Numbered from the stretch's first letter, positions 18,604 to 27,978 are shown. The stretch is 64,000 bases of DNA from Marinifilum sp965230805 (GCF_965230805.1 NZ_OZ246019.1:2542001-2606000), one strand, 5' to 3'. Notes: generated by a model from the letters alone, not told the origin. Made by a program: numbers and translations.

Positions 18604-20908
18604 ATGCATTTGTTTTTGGCATAGATTCCAATATCTTTTCTGATTTAGGTATGGTGATATAGAAACTACTTCCTTTTCCTTCTTCACTCTCGGCCCAAAT
18701 TTTACCTCCATTTTTTTCTACATATTCTTTACAAAGAAGAAGCCCGATTCCAGCTCCCTTTTCTTGGGCAGTTCCTAAGGCAAGGTAGTTGCTATCAAGC
18801 CTGAATATCTTATTCAAGTTCGATTTGCTGATTCCAATTCCTTCATCAGAAACTTCTAATTCAACAAGATATTTCTTCTCTCTTGCCGAAAGAGTTATTT
18901 TTCTCTCGGGATATGAGAATTTAATCGCATTTGAAATGATATTTTTAAATACTTCGGACATGGCAGTAGGATCAGCATAAGCCATACAAGTATTGTTCAT
19001 TTTAAAAATAAACTTTAGATTTTTTTCAATAATAGATCCCGAAAGTTTTTGGAGGATTTCATTAAGCGATTCTCGTATATCAAAATACTTGGGAGAGAAA
19101 TCAGTTTTCCCAGCTTGAGATGCCGACCATAGTAAAAGATTTTCGACCAATTCATTGGTGTGAGCAGACAAATTTCGAATGCCCACAGCTAATGATTTTT
19201 GATTTTCAATATCATTATTTTCAAAGCTAGAGATAAGTTTTGAACTGCTACTTTTGAGATCGATAAAAGGATCACGTAGATCTCTTGAAATAATATTAAA
19301 AATTTTATCCTTGGTTAGGTTTAGATCCCTTAAAATAATATCCGATTCTTTTAAGCGTGAATTAATATCTTCTAATTCTTGGTTTTTAAATGTAAGTGCT
19401 TCAGTCGTCTGTTTTCGTATCTGTATATTTTTATATGCGATGTAGCCGGTTATTACCGCGAAAAATATCAATACAATAAACAAGTAAATTAAAATACTTT
19501 GCATTCTGTTGTACTCTTTTAAGCCTTTAATTTCTTTTTTGTTTTTTGATATCTCATACTTGGCCTCAAATTCGCTGATTCTGTCTTTGTCAAATCTGTC
19601 GGCAATGCTTTTAAATTTCGAACTAGAGTAATTCCGATAGTATTCAAGTGCTTTTTTGTAGTCACCTTTATTCGAATAGTATTCAAATAGATTTTCAGAG
19701 CTTGATTTTTGTAGGTTTCTATCTTTTGAATACTGAGCATTATTATACGCCGATTGCAAATAATTTAAGGCATCATCACTCTTATAATAATCCATTAAAA
19801 TTTCACCTATGCTATTTGAGGAGTAAGCAACTCCAATTGTATTGCCCATTTTTTCGTACAAATTGAGAGCAATTTTATGGTACTCCTGACTTTTGTCAAA
19901 ATTGTTAAAACTACGATATAAGTTTCCGATCAAAGAATAAACATTGGCTTGTTCTTTCACATCACCAGTTTCATTATATAGCTTTAGGGACTCATTATAA
20001 TGCTTTAAAGAAAAATCGAGTTCGTTTAGATCTTTGTAAACTGTACCTATGTTCTTTAAGGTAGCCGCTGTGTATTCGCTGCTTCCTAATTTTCTCCTAA
20101 TATTTAAAGCTCGGTTATAAAAATGAAGTGATTCATTAAAATTATTCAACCTCCAATAAATTCCACCAAGATCGTTTAAGGTATAGGCAATTAATGATTC
20201 ATCATTTAATTGTTCACGAAGGAATAGGGCTTTCTTATAATAATCTAAGGCTTTATTGTACTTGTTGAGGTTTTTGTACACATTACCAAGATTGTTCAAT
20301 GAAGAGGCAATATCCGATTTATCGCCAAGCTTGGATCTGATTTCCAAAGATTTTAAGTAGTATTCCAATGCATTCGCATAATCTTTATCAAGCCAATAAA
20401 CACTCCCAATATTGTTTAAGGTATAGGCTACTTCTTTTTCAGATCCTTCTTTTTGCCTAATTTCCAGTGATTGATTGAAATATTCGAGAGCTTTCTGATG
20501 TTTGTTCAGGATCTTATGTATCTCACCTAAATTATTGTAAGACGCTGAAACGGCCAGTTCATCAGATTCACTTTTACGAATTTTCAGAGCCTGTAAATGG
20601 CAATCTAAGGCTCTTCTTAAATTGTTTATCTTTCGATACAGATTCCCAAGATCATATAAGGCATTGGCATGATTTGTAGGATTTCCTGATGATAAAATCA
20701 CCACTTCTTTTAAATGGTCAATGCTTTTATCAATATTAACATCCAAATAGAGTTTTGATAGTTCTTGCAGTAACAAAATTCGTTGTTCACCTTCGGTTTT
20801 AGGCAATAATTCTTCAGCTTTCCGGATTTGACCTTGGGCATACAAACTCCCAAGACCAAACGAAAGGATAAGAAATATAAGAAGGATTAACTTGCGTAAA
20901 GCAGACAT
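18602..20908 (-). CDS. TPR-containing sensor kinase-like protein without phospho-accepting histidine
   Basis: 768 aa. A signal peptide is followed by about nine tetratricopeptide repeats (residues ~60-440; many LGNLY/LNNLGNVY motifs), so the sensor part is probably periplasmic. One transmembrane helix follows at about 470-493, then a coiled linker, a dimerisation domain and a HATPase_c domain. The ATPase has an intact N box (NIISNAIKFS), G1 (DEGIGI) and G2 (GAGIGLLLCKEY). The H box, normally IAHDLRNPF, reads ISRDLRDPF, with Arg at residue 542 (AGA at 19285-19283). So it looks able to bind ATP but not to autophosphorylate at the usual site. No response regulator is adjacent. Confidence 0.88.
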   Translation of the reverse strand: MSALRKLILLIFLILSFGLGSLYAQGQIRKAEELLPKTEGEQRILLLQELSKLYLDVNIDKSIDHLKEVVILSSGNPTNHANALYDLGNLYRKINNLRRALDCHLQALKIRKSESDELAVSASYNNLGEIHKILNKHQKALEYFNQSLEIRQKEGSEKEVAYTLNNIGSVYWLDKDYANALEYYLKSLEIRSKLGDKSDIASSLNNLGNVYKNLNKYNKALDYYKKALFLREQLNDESLIAYTLNDLGGIYWRLNNFNESLHFYNRALNIRRKLGSSEYTAATLKNIGTVYKDLNELDFSLKHYNESLKLYNETGDVKEQANVYSLIGNLYRSFNNFDKSQEYHKIALNLYEKMGNTIGVAYSSNSIGEILMDYYKSDDALNYLQSAYNNAQYSKDRNLQKSSSENLFEYYSNKGDYKKALEYYRNYSSSKFKSIADRFDKDRISEFEAKYEISKNKKEIKGLKEYNRMQSILIYLFIVLIFFAVITGYIAYKNIQIRKQTTEALTFKNQELEDINSRLKESDIILRDLNLTKDKIFNIISRDLRDPFIDLKSSSSKLISSFENNDIENQKSLAVGIRNLSAHTNELVENLLLWSASQAGKTDFSPKYFDIRESLNEILQKLSGSIIEKNLKFIFKMNNTCMAYADPTAMSEVFKNIISNAIKFSYPERKITLSAREKKYLVELEVSDEGIGISKSNLNKIFRLDSNYLALGTAQEKGAGIGLLLCKEYVEKNGGKIWAESEEGKGSSFYITIPKSEKILESMPKTNA

Positions 20909-20988
20909 GGATTTTAATCTGTTTAATCTGATTCACAATAAAAATACCATTATTTTGTTGACAGACAAAAGGATGTAATTTTTTGCAA

Positions 20989-22353
20989 TTAGTATTTGTT
21001 GACAATTTTTTCTGCCAGTTCAATCAAATTGAGACCCGAAAAATTACCAGAACTCATTAGTAAAACATTAGTGTGATTGAAATCATGTTCTAGTAAATCA
21101 GTAATAACTTGATCAGAATCTGTGTACACTGTAACATTGTTTCCTCCAAAAGCCTCGGCAACCTGGATTTTAGTAATTGGCTCAAGTTTTTTGTGCTCAA
21201 TGGTTTTGGGATTGAAATAAACAATTGCTTCATCGGCTGAGCCCATTGTGTTTTTATAGTGAGGAAGAAATTCCTTCTTTAAGCTACTGAATGTGTGCAA
21301 TTCCATACAAGCAATTAATTTTCGATTGGTAAATTGCTTTTTTACTGCCTCAGTGGTTGCTTTTAGCTTTGAAGGAGAATGTGCAAAATCCTGAAATACG
21401 GTACATGAGTTTTTATCAGCCAACTTTTGCAAGCGTTTTGCTGCACCCGAAAAGTATTGAATCGACTGGTAAAAACTCTCATCGCTTAATCCAATTTTTC
21501 TACAAATATGAAAAGCTCCCATTAGGTTTTGCAGGTTGTGTTCTCCAAATATCTCCAAAGGAATTTCACCCTTATTTGTCTTAAGAATACTGCAATTGTC
21601 AACTATCTTAAACGGGTGTGAATGATATGGAATATATTCGATATCCTCTCTCTTGTTCTTTATAATCTTTGCGATATGCTCATCTTCATCAAAATAGATT
21701 AAAGAACCATTTTCTTGAATCATTTGAGTGAATATTTCAAACTGATTAAGGTAGTTCTCGAAGGTAGGGAAGACATTGATGTGATCCCAGGCAATTCCTG
21801 TTATCAGTGCGATATGAGGGTGGTACAAGTGGAATTTTGGTCTACGGTCAATTGGAGAAGAAAGATACTCATCTCCTTCAAAAATGGCTATTTTAGATTC
21901 CTGGCTTAATTTGACCATGGTTTCAAAACCTTCAATCTGTGCACCCACCATGTAATCAAATTCGATGTTATTGTCTTTTAATGCATGCATTACCATTGAA
22001 GTGGTAGTTGTTTTTCCGTGGCTTCCACCGATAACGATTCTGGTTTTATCCTTTGTTTGTTCGTAAATGTATTCGGGATAGGAGTAGATCTTTAGGCCAA
22101 GTTCCTGTGCTTTTAATAATTCCGGATTATCAATTCTTGCATGCATGCCAAGAATGATTGCATCGAAGCTTGTATCTAATTTTTCGGGATACCATCCCCA
22201 CTCCTTAGGCAGGATTCCATATTTCTCTAATCTTGATTTTGATGGTTCAAAAATCTCATCATCCGATCCGGTAATTTCGAATCCTTTATTATGTAATGCG
22301 ATTGCTAAATTGTGCATGGCGCTGCCACCAATTGCTATAAAATGAACTTTCAT
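20989..22353 (-). CDS. mpl: UDP-N-acetylmuramate:L-alanyl-gamma-D-glutamyl-meso-diaminopimelate ligase Mpl
   Basis: A Mur-ligase family enzyme that recycles murein tripeptide by joining it to UDP-MurNAc. The N-terminal Rossmann region (MKVHFIAIGGSAMHNLA, GSDDEIFEPSKSRLE) and the ATP loop VIGGSHGKTTTTSMV (~residues 108-122) are clear. EGDEYLSSPIDRRPKF is the diagnostic Mpl segment, and FAHSPSKLKAT belongs to the C-terminal domain. Length 454 aa is typical. The gene lies 80 bp upstream of the TPR kinase on the same strand and is divergent from the hydrolase at 22461. Confidence 0.94.
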   Translation of the reverse strand: MKVHFIAIGGSAMHNLAIALHNKGFEITGSDDEIFEPSKSRLEKYGILPKEWGWYPEKLDTSFDAIILGMHARIDNPELLKAQELGLKIYSYPEYIYEQTKDKTRIVIGGSHGKTTTTSMVMHALKDNNIEFDYMVGAQIEGFETMVKLSQESKIAIFEGDEYLSSPIDRRPKFHLYHPHIALITGIAWDHINVFPTFENYLNQFEIFTQMIQENGSLIYFDEDEHIAKIIKNKREDIEYIPYHSHPFKIVDNCSILKTNKGEIPLEIFGEHNLQNLMGAFHICRKIGLSDESFYQSIQYFSGAAKRLQKLADKNSCTVFQDFAHSPSKLKATTEAVKKQFTNRKLIACMELHTFSSLKKEFLPHYKNTMGSADEAIVYFNPKTIEHKKLEPITKIQVAEAFGGNNVTVYTDSDQVITDLLEHDFNHTNVLLMSSGNFSGLNLIELAEKIVNKY

Positions 22354-22382
22354 TGATTATCTTTTATAAAATTGTATTTTTG
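22353..22382 (+). promoter_or_regulatory. Promoter of the MBL-fold hydrolase gene
   Basis: TTG (22353-22355), exactly 19 nt, then TATTTTTG (22375-22382) matches the Bacteroidota consensus. It gives a leader of about 70 nt before the ATG at 22461. Confidence 0.65.
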
Positions 22383-22460
22383 ATCTGCATTAAAACCCGC
22401 AGTGCACAAGTGATATTGTGTATTTAAAAAAAAATAAAGATACTGGAAAAAAAAGGAATC

Positions 22461-23303
22461 ATGGAAATATATAATATAGAAACAGGAAATTTTATGTGCG
22501 ATGGAGGAGCAATGTTTAGTGTGGTTCCTAAGGTGATGTGGAGTAGAAAATATCCGGTTAACGAAGACAACTATTGCAACTGTGCCATGAGAAGCATGCT
22601 GGTTGTTGATGGTGATAGAAAGATTTTAATTGATAATGGAGCAGGCGACAAGCAAAGTGAGGATTTCTTTAAACATCAACATTTAAATGGTGATGAAACT
22701 TTGTTGGGATCATTGAAAAATGCTGGTTTTTCCGCTAAGGATATTACCGATGTTGTGTTTACTCACCTGCACTTCGATCATTGTGGGGGAGCAGTAAAAT
22801 GGGATGCTGATCAAAAAGGATATGAGTTGGTTTTTAAAAATGCTCAACATTGGGTAAGCAAGCATCAATGGGAAAATTACCTGAATCCTAATTTGCGCGA
22901 AAGCGATGCGTTTTTCGATGAAAATATCATGCCAATAAAAGAAGCCGGGAAGTTAAATTTTGTGGAGTCGGAAGGGGAGCTATTCCCTAATTTTAAGGTA
23001 AAGATTTTTGAAGGACACACACCTGGTTTAATGATTCCGGTTCTAAATTTCAATGGACAGGAAGTAGTTTTTGCAGGCGACTTTATTCCAACAGCAGCCA
23101 ATGTTCCTGTAAAATGGTTAGCGAGTTACGATTTAAATCCAAGTTCATCATTAGCCGAAAAGCAAGAGTTCCTTGCAGAAGCTGTAGAAAACAATGCAAT
23201 TTTATTTTTGCAACACGACATCACGACTGAGTGTTGTAGTCTTAAAAAAACAGAGAAAGGAGTTAAGGTAGATCGATGTTTCTCCCTTTCCGAGATCAAA
23301 TGA
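22461..23303 (+). CDS. MBL-fold metallo-hydrolase
   Basis: 280-aa metallo-beta-lactamase-fold protein without a signal peptide, so cytoplasmic. Metal-binding motif THLHFDHCGG (HxHxDH) is near residue 97. A later His comes from EGHTPG, the Asp from FAGDFIP, and a final His from LFLQHD. The pattern resembles the quorum-quenching-lactonase/AttM-like and YtnP-like group, but the substrate cannot be decided. It is a single-gene unit between a good promoter and a hairpin terminator shared with the convergent operon. Confidence 0.85.
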   Translation: MEIYNIETGNFMCDGGAMFSVVPKVMWSRKYPVNEDNYCNCAMRSMLVVDGDRKILIDNGAGDKQSEDFFKHQHLNGDETLLGSLKNAGFSAKDITDVVFTHLHFDHCGGAVKWDADQKGYELVFKNAQHWVSKHQWENYLNPNLRESDAFFDENIMPIKEAGKLNFVESEGELFPNFKVKIFEGHTPGLMIPVLNFNGQEVVFAGDFIPTAANVPVKWLASYDLNPSSSLAEKQEFLAEAVENNAILFLQHDITTECCSLKKTEKGVKVDRCFSLSEIK

Positions 23304-23311
23304 GGATATCA

Positions 23312-23340
23312 AAAAAGCTTGCATCAGGATGCAAGCTTTA
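23312..23340 (-). terminator. Bidirectional hairpin between convergent genes
   Basis: AAAGCTTGCATC pairs perfectly with GATGCAAGCTTT around a 2-nt centre. The T-tract is on the minus strand. The stem includes the last codons and stop (Lys-Leu-Ala-Ser-stop) of the minus-strand gene at 23324. Confidence 0.75.
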
Positions 23341-23701
23341 ATTCTGTATGATAGCCTTGATAATGACTCAATGCATTTTCAATATTGTCAATTCTTTCAA
23401 ATACTGTTTTTGCGGTGCCGAAATCAGTATAGTTAGAATCGAGATAACTCATATGGTATTCAACCAATCTGAGTTGAGTTGAGAGACTTGAGGTGGCAAA
23501 TTTCTTTTCGAGATCAATATGTTTGATTCCATTTTGATCTAACAGTTCCTGAATAATAACTCCTGCCTTAATAATCCTTCTTGAAAGATTATTCTCGTTA
23601 TGAACATGTAGCACCATAACACTTGTTAGCAGGGTCAAGCATAAACTAACCAGAATAAATGACATATCGCAAAAGTTTAATAAATATTTAACTCGATTCA
23701 A
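23324..23701 (-). CDS. Hypothetical single-pass membrane protein
   Basis: 125 aa, not recognised. A hydrophobic segment at residues about 12-31 acts as a signal anchor or uncleaved signal. The rest is polar and helical with no motif I can name. It is the third gene of a tight operon; its ATG overlaps the preceding stop by 4 bp (ATGA), so translational coupling is likely. Confidence 0.65.
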   Translation of the reverse strand: MNRVKYLLNFCDMSFILVSLCLTLLTSVMVLHVHNENNLSRRIIKAGVIIQELLDQNGIKHIDLEKKFATSSLSTQLRLVEYHMSYLDSNYTDFGTAKTVFERIDNIENALSHYQGYHTELKLAS

Positions 23702-24144
23702 TTTACGATAAAATTTCTGAATAGTTTAAATGAGAATAGAATCAAGGGTCTGAAAGCCAATGAAAATGCAAAGATCGACAGGCAGATATCTGCCAGAATA
23801 TATGTATTGATCCAAGAAATATTATATTTCATCAGGAAAAAAGTAAGAATCCTAAAAACCAACTGAAACACAAAAAATAAAAAGATTTGAACTGCAAATG
23901 GATTGAATTCTTTAGCTGATTTAATATCGAATAGAACAAGAGCCGAGAATGCACGGGAAAGACCCGTTGACGGACTATCTGATCCTGTGATTTGAGTAAA
24001 AAAGGATGGAATGGGATGTTGAAGTTGTTTATTGGAATAGAATGCCGAATACAAAAAAATCAGCAGTATGATAATCACAAAAATTAAATTGATGATTTGA
24101 TATGTTTTTATGCGATCACTATTTTTTATTGGCTTCAATTTCAA
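23698..24144 (-). CDS. DUF2752-like membrane protein
   Basis: 148 aa with about three or four transmembrane helices. The centre reads SPSTGLSRAFSAL...AKEFNPFA, which has the layout of DUF2752 (CPxCGxTRA ... NP). The two cysteines of that motif are replaced here by Ser, so any metal- or thiol-based function would be lost. Function of the family is unknown. It overlaps the upstream gene by 26 bp and the downstream gene by 4 bp. Confidence 0.6.
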   Translation of the reverse strand: MKLKPIKNSDRIKTYQIINLIFVIIILLIFLYSAFYSNKQLQHPIPSFFTQITGSDSPSTGLSRAFSALVLFDIKSAKEFNPFAVQIFLFFVFQLVFRILTFFLMKYNISWINTYILADICLSIFAFSLAFRPLILFSFKLFRNFIVN

Positions 24145-24589
24145 CTTTTATTTTCATTTCAAGGCTATCAATTTCGTTTGCTATTGAATCGATATTGATT
24201 TCTTCAAGTTGCTGTTCCAGCTCCTCCAAAGCTTCTTGCAAATCAGGATTTTGAACAGATTCTTCAATCACCTCTTCAATTACACCTTCTACAAAGCCTC
24301 CGATTTCATCTTCATTCATACTGGCAACTCCAACAAAAAAGAATAGCCAAATAGATGCTACCAAAACACCCAGAACCGAAACAACCAAAGCAGCAATGTT
24401 AATGCCTCTTGCTCCACTCTCTCTATTGGCCTGGCTAAGGCCGATAACACTAAGAATGATTGCGATTATTCCAGGAACAAAGGCGATAAAACCAATGCAA
24501 GGAATAAATCCAATAAACAGAGTTATAATTCCCAGAACCAAAGCAATGATTCCTATTGTTTGACCAGAGTTTGAGCGTACTTGTTCCAT
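24119..24589 (-). CDS. DUF4190-like membrane protein
   Basis: 156 aa. Two hydrophobic hairpin segments (IIALVLGIITLFIGF...FVPGIIAIILSVIGL and IAALVVSVLGVLVASIWLFFFVG) flank an NRES turn, like DUF4190 proteins. A strongly acidic, probably coiled-coil C-terminal tail (~residues 95-156) follows. It is the first gene of the three-gene membrane operon. Function unknown. It is preceded by the intergenic tandem array. Confidence 0.6.
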   Translation of the reverse strand: MEQVRSNSGQTIGIIALVLGIITLFIGFIPCIGFIAFVPGIIAIILSVIGLSQANRESGARGINIAALVVSVLGVLVASIWLFFFVGVASMNEDEIGGFVEGVIEEVIEESVQNPDLQEALEELEQQLEEINIDSIANEIDSLEMKIKVEIEANKK

Positions 24590-24706
24590 GTCTATGTAAG
24601 TGCTGATTATTGCGCTAATATACTAATTTTTCGATAGGATTTCTTTTAAGTTTCAATATGGCTTTTTGTATAAGAGAAAATCATTTTCGTTTCAGATTTC
24701 CTAAAT

Positions 24707-24990
24707 GGGAAAATCAAAAAATGATATTTTAAGCAATGCCTGTTTAGGCAAAGCGTGAAAAATGATATTTTAAGCAATGCCTGTTTAGGCAAAGCATGAA
24801 AAATTGATTTTTTGAACAATGCCTGTTTAGGCAAAGCGTGAAAAATTGATTTTTTGCCTCTTGCCAGTTTAGGCAAAGCCAAAAAAATGATTTTTTGCCT
24901 CGTGCCAGTTTAGGCAAAGCAAAAAATAAGATTTTCAAATGCCAGTTTAGGCAAAGCAAAAAATAGGATTTTTAAATGCCAGTTTAGGGA
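24707..24990. repeat. Tandem array of seven 37-42 bp hairpin units
   Basis: The core TGCC(T/A)GTTTAGGCA, a short inverted repeat, starts at 24737, 24778, 24820, 24862, 24903, 24940 and 24977. The last is truncated to TTTAGGGA. Between cores lie AAAGC followed by A-tracts and T-tracts (as in AAAAAATGATTTTTT), themselves partly palindromic. Spacing is 41, 42, 42, 41, 37, 37. The linkers are alike, so this is a minisatellite and not a CRISPR. The rest of the 24590-25226 gap has no gene. Confidence 0.9.
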
Positions 24991-25168
24991 CAATACCATT
25001 CTTAAACCAAAAGTTTTGAAGTGTCTCTTGTTAAACTTTCAAGTTGTGCAAGTTATTTAAAAGGTCTGGTAAGTCAGTTTGTTTGTTGCAATATTTAATT
25101 ATGAGCCACACTGATATAGATTGGCAAGTAAACAACAATATGCATTAGAGCTCAGGTTATTTGTATAG

Positions 25169-25205
25169 ATAAAAAAGACAGGAAGTAAAACCCCCTGTCT
25201 TTAAA
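25169..25205 (-). terminator. Terminator of the mut operon
   Basis: On the minus strand AAAGACAGG pairs with CCTGTCTTT around about 10 nt, followed by T7. It starts about 22 bp after the mutB stop. Confidence 0.85.
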
Positions 25206-25226
25206 GTATCTTGATAACCGTAATGA

Positions 25227-27383
25227 TTAATCTTTGTATTGCTCGATTAAGATTTCAAGCATTTGAATCGCACATTTTGAAACTTTTGTTCCAGGGCCAA
25301 ATACACCAGCAACACCTGCTTCATATAAGAAATCGTAGTCTTGAGCCGGAATTACACCACCTGCAGTTACCATGATATCTTCGCGACCCAATTTCTTCAA
25401 TTCCCCGATAATTGCTGGAACCAAAGTCTTGTGACCAGCAGCCAATGATGATACACCAACCATGTGTACGTCATTTTCTACAGCTTGCTTGGCAGATTCT
25501 TCCGGAGTTTGGAACAATGGTCCCATATCCACATCAAATCCCATATCAGCAAAACCAGTAGCAACCACTTTACCGCCACGGTCGTGACCATCCTGACCCA
25601 TTTTTGCGATCATGATACGTGGACGACGTCCTGTTTGCTCTGCAAATTTATCTGCCAATTCTTTCGCTTTTGCGAAGTCAGCATCTTCTTTCGATTCTGA
25701 TGAATATACTCCTGACACGGTTCTAATAACAGCTTTATATCTACCACAAATTTTCTCACAAGCATCTGAAATCTCACCCAATGAAGCACGAGCTTGTGCA
25801 GCTTTAACAGCAAGATCCAACAAGTTACCTTCACCACCGTTGGCACAAGCAGTGATGGCTTCAAGAGTTTTCTGTACTTCTTCTTCGTTTCGGTTAGCAC
25901 GAAGCTTAGCCAAACGCTCAATCTGAGCAGTACGTACAGCAGTGTTGTCAACCTCTAAGATATCCAATGGATCTTCTTTTGCCAAACGATATTTGTTGGT
26001 ACCGACAATGGTTTGGGTTCCTGCATCAATCTTAGCCTGAGTACGAGCAGCAGCTTCCTCGATACGAAGCTTTGGAATACCAGACTCAATAGCCTTAGCC
26101 ATACCACCTAGTTTCTCAACCTCTTCGATGTGAGCCCAAGCTTTGTCTACCAATTCCTGAGTTAATGATTCTACGTAGTATGAACCTGCCCAAGGATCAA
26201 CTGCTTTACAGATAGTTGATTCATCCTGGATATAAATCTGAGTGTTACGTGCAATACGTGCAGAGAAGTCAGTTGGAAGTGCAATCGCTTCATCCAATGC
26301 ATTGGTGTGAAGAGACTGAGTGTGACCCAATGCAGCTGCCATTGCTTCGATACAAGTACGACCTACGTTGTTGAATGGATCCTGCTCGGTTAAGGACCAA
26401 CCTGAAGTTTGCGAGTGAGTACGCAATGCCATAGACTTAGGGTTCTTAGGATTGAATTGTTTTACAATCTTCGCCCAAAGCAAACGACCCGCTCTCATTT
26501 TTGCAATCTCCATAAATTGGTTCATACCAATTGCCCAGAAGAACGACAAACGAGGGGCAAAAGCGTCAACATCCATACCAGCAGCAACACCTTTCTTCAA
26601 ATACTCTAAACCATCGGCAAGCGTATAAGCCAACTCGATATCTGCAGTTGCGCCTGCTTCTTGCATGTGGTAACCCGAGATAGAAATAGAGTTAAACTTA
26701 GGCATCTTCTGCGAAGTATATTCGAAGATATCAGCAATAATCTTCATCGAGAACTCTGGTGGGTAGATGTAAGTGTTACGCACCATGAACTCTTTCAAGA
26801 TATCATTCTGAATGGTACCTGAAAGCTCTTCTAATTTAGCTCCTTGTTCCAAACCTGCTACAATGTAGAAAGCCAAAACAGGAAGAACAGCACCGTTCAT
26901 TGTCATTGATACCGACATCTTGTTCAATGGAATTTGATCGAAAAGGATCTCCATATCTAAGATCGAATCGATAGCAACACCAGCCTTACCTACATCACCA
27001 ATTACACGTGGGTGATCTGAATCGTATCCACGGTGAGTAGCCAAGTCGAACGCTACAGAAAGACCTTTCTGACCAGCAGCAAGGTTACGACGGTAGAATG
27101 CATTCGATTCTTCAGCAGTAGAGAAACCTGCGTACTGACGAACGGTCCATGGACGCAAAGGATACATAGCTGAATAAGGTCCGCGAAGGAATGGAGGCAA
27201 ACCGGAAACGAAGTTTAGGTGTTCCATACCTTCTAAATCTTCCTTGTTAAAAGCAGTTTTAACAGGAATTTGCTCAGGTGTCATCCAAGATTTTTCGATG
27301 CTGTTTTCCTTCTCCCATTCTTGAGAAGATGCAGCAGCTCTTTGAGATGACTTGATATCTATATTTTTAAAATTTGGTTTCAT
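25227..27383 (-). CDS. mutB: Methylmalonyl-CoA mutase, large (catalytic, B12-binding) subunit
   Basis: Adenosylcobalamin-dependent interconversion of (R)-methylmalonyl-CoA and succinyl-CoA. At 718 aa it has the N-terminal substrate TIM barrel (PFLRGPYSAMYPLRPWTVRQYAGFSTAEESN, SISISGYHMQEAGA, RTHSQTSGWSL). The C-terminal cobalamin domain carries the DGHDRGGKVVA motif (base-off His) near residue 610, then GVSSLAAGH. Both are intact. It is downstream of mutA on the same strand, separated from it by a GxxExxY gene in repeats. It belongs to succinate/propionate metabolism; epimerase, decarboxylase and MeaB-type chaperone are not in the window. Confidence 0.97.
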   Translation of the reverse strand: MKPNFKNIDIKSSQRAAASSQEWEKENSIEKSWMTPEQIPVKTAFNKEDLEGMEHLNFVSGLPPFLRGPYSAMYPLRPWTVRQYAGFSTAEESNAFYRRNLAAGQKGLSVAFDLATHRGYDSDHPRVIGDVGKAGVAIDSILDMEILFDQIPLNKMSVSMTMNGAVLPVLAFYIVAGLEQGAKLEELSGTIQNDILKEFMVRNTYIYPPEFSMKIIADIFEYTSQKMPKFNSISISGYHMQEAGATADIELAYTLADGLEYLKKGVAAGMDVDAFAPRLSFFWAIGMNQFMEIAKMRAGRLLWAKIVKQFNPKNPKSMALRTHSQTSGWSLTEQDPFNNVGRTCIEAMAAALGHTQSLHTNALDEAIALPTDFSARIARNTQIYIQDESTICKAVDPWAGSYYVESLTQELVDKAWAHIEEVEKLGGMAKAIESGIPKLRIEEAAARTQAKIDAGTQTIVGTNKYRLAKEDPLDILEVDNTAVRTAQIERLAKLRANRNEEEVQKTLEAITACANGGEGNLLDLAVKAAQARASLGEISDACEKICGRYKAVIRTVSGVYSSESKEDADFAKAKELADKFAEQTGRRPRIMIAKMGQDGHDRGGKVVATGFADMGFDVDMGPLFQTPEESAKQAVENDVHMVGVSSLAAGHKTLVPAIIGELKKLGREDIMVTAGGVIPAQDYDFLYEAGVAGVFGPGTKVSKCAIQMLEILIEQYKD

Positions 27384-27514
27384 TTTCTTTTTGTTTTTAA
27401 ACGCTAAGGCGCGAAGACGCCGAGAATTAATTTAAATATTACTTTACTTTTTGATGATTACAGGAAAATGGAATTTTTAAAATATTATCAATTAAATTTT
27501 CTTATTTCCATTTT

Positions 27515-27549
27515 GAAATCATTTTTGCGTCTTTGTGTCTTTGCGTTGA
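27515..27549 (+). repeat. Left direct repeat flanking the GxxExxY cassette
   Basis: GAAATCAT, T-run, GCGTCTTTGTGTCTTTGCGTTGA. The same ~35-bp sequence recurs in the same orientation at 27971-28006, on the other side of the GxxExxY gene. Related GCGCGAAGACGCC-type sequence lies at 27400-27421 and an AACGCTAAGG stretch at 27557-27566. Confidence 0.8.
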
Positions 27550-27576
27550 TTATTTGAACGCTAAGGTTCGAAGGCG

Positions 27577-27978
27577 CTACTTTATTAAAAAATAATTATT
27601 GACTTTTCGTTTGATTCCTTGCTTTAACAAGGGAACATTAAAATTGATTAAAAAACCAAGTCTTATATCTGCAAGTTTCATGTAAGTAACTAATTGAACC
27701 TCATGCACAGGTAATAATACTTCCACTGCTTTTAATTCAATAATAATACAATCTTCAACTAAAAGGTCAATGATAAATTCTTTTTCTAAAACTTTACCCT
27801 TAAAGTTGACAGGCAATTTAACTTGTCGCTCAACCTTTAGGTTTAAGTTTTGTAATTCTTCAACCAGACAAATTTCATAAACTGATTCAAGTAAACCAGG
27901 ACCAAGTTCTTTATGAACTTCATAAGAAGCTTGAACAACTTTACGTCCTATTTCCTCATATCTGTTTTTAGAAATCAT
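27577..27978 (-). CDS. GxxExxY family protein
   Basis: 133 aa with the family signature VHKELGPGLLESVYE (GxxExxY) and a PD-(D/E)xK-like core: EFIIDLLVEDCIIIELKAVE gives D...ELK, followed by HEVQLVTYMKL. Biochemical function is unknown; nuclease-fold membership is known for the family. It sits between mutA and mutB in the same orientation and its start codon falls inside the right flanking repeat. Insertion as a cassette is inferred. Confidence 0.88.
   Translation of the reverse strand: MISKNRYEEIGRKVVQASYEVHKELGPGLLESVYEICLVEELQNLNLKVERQVKLPVNFKGKVLEKEFIIDLLVEDCIIIELKAVEVLLPVHEVQLVTYMKLADIRLGFLINFNVPLLKQGIKRKVNNYFLIK

Noticed and set aside
24646..24959. Two overlapping minus-strand frames over the minisatellite
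   Set aside because: Their repeated peptides simply mirror the DNA repeat; no start signal and no plausible fold.
24707..24990. Regular short repeats that resemble a CRISPR array
   Set aside because: The intervals between cores are similar to one another, the cores are only about 14 bp, and no cas gene is near. It is a minisatellite.
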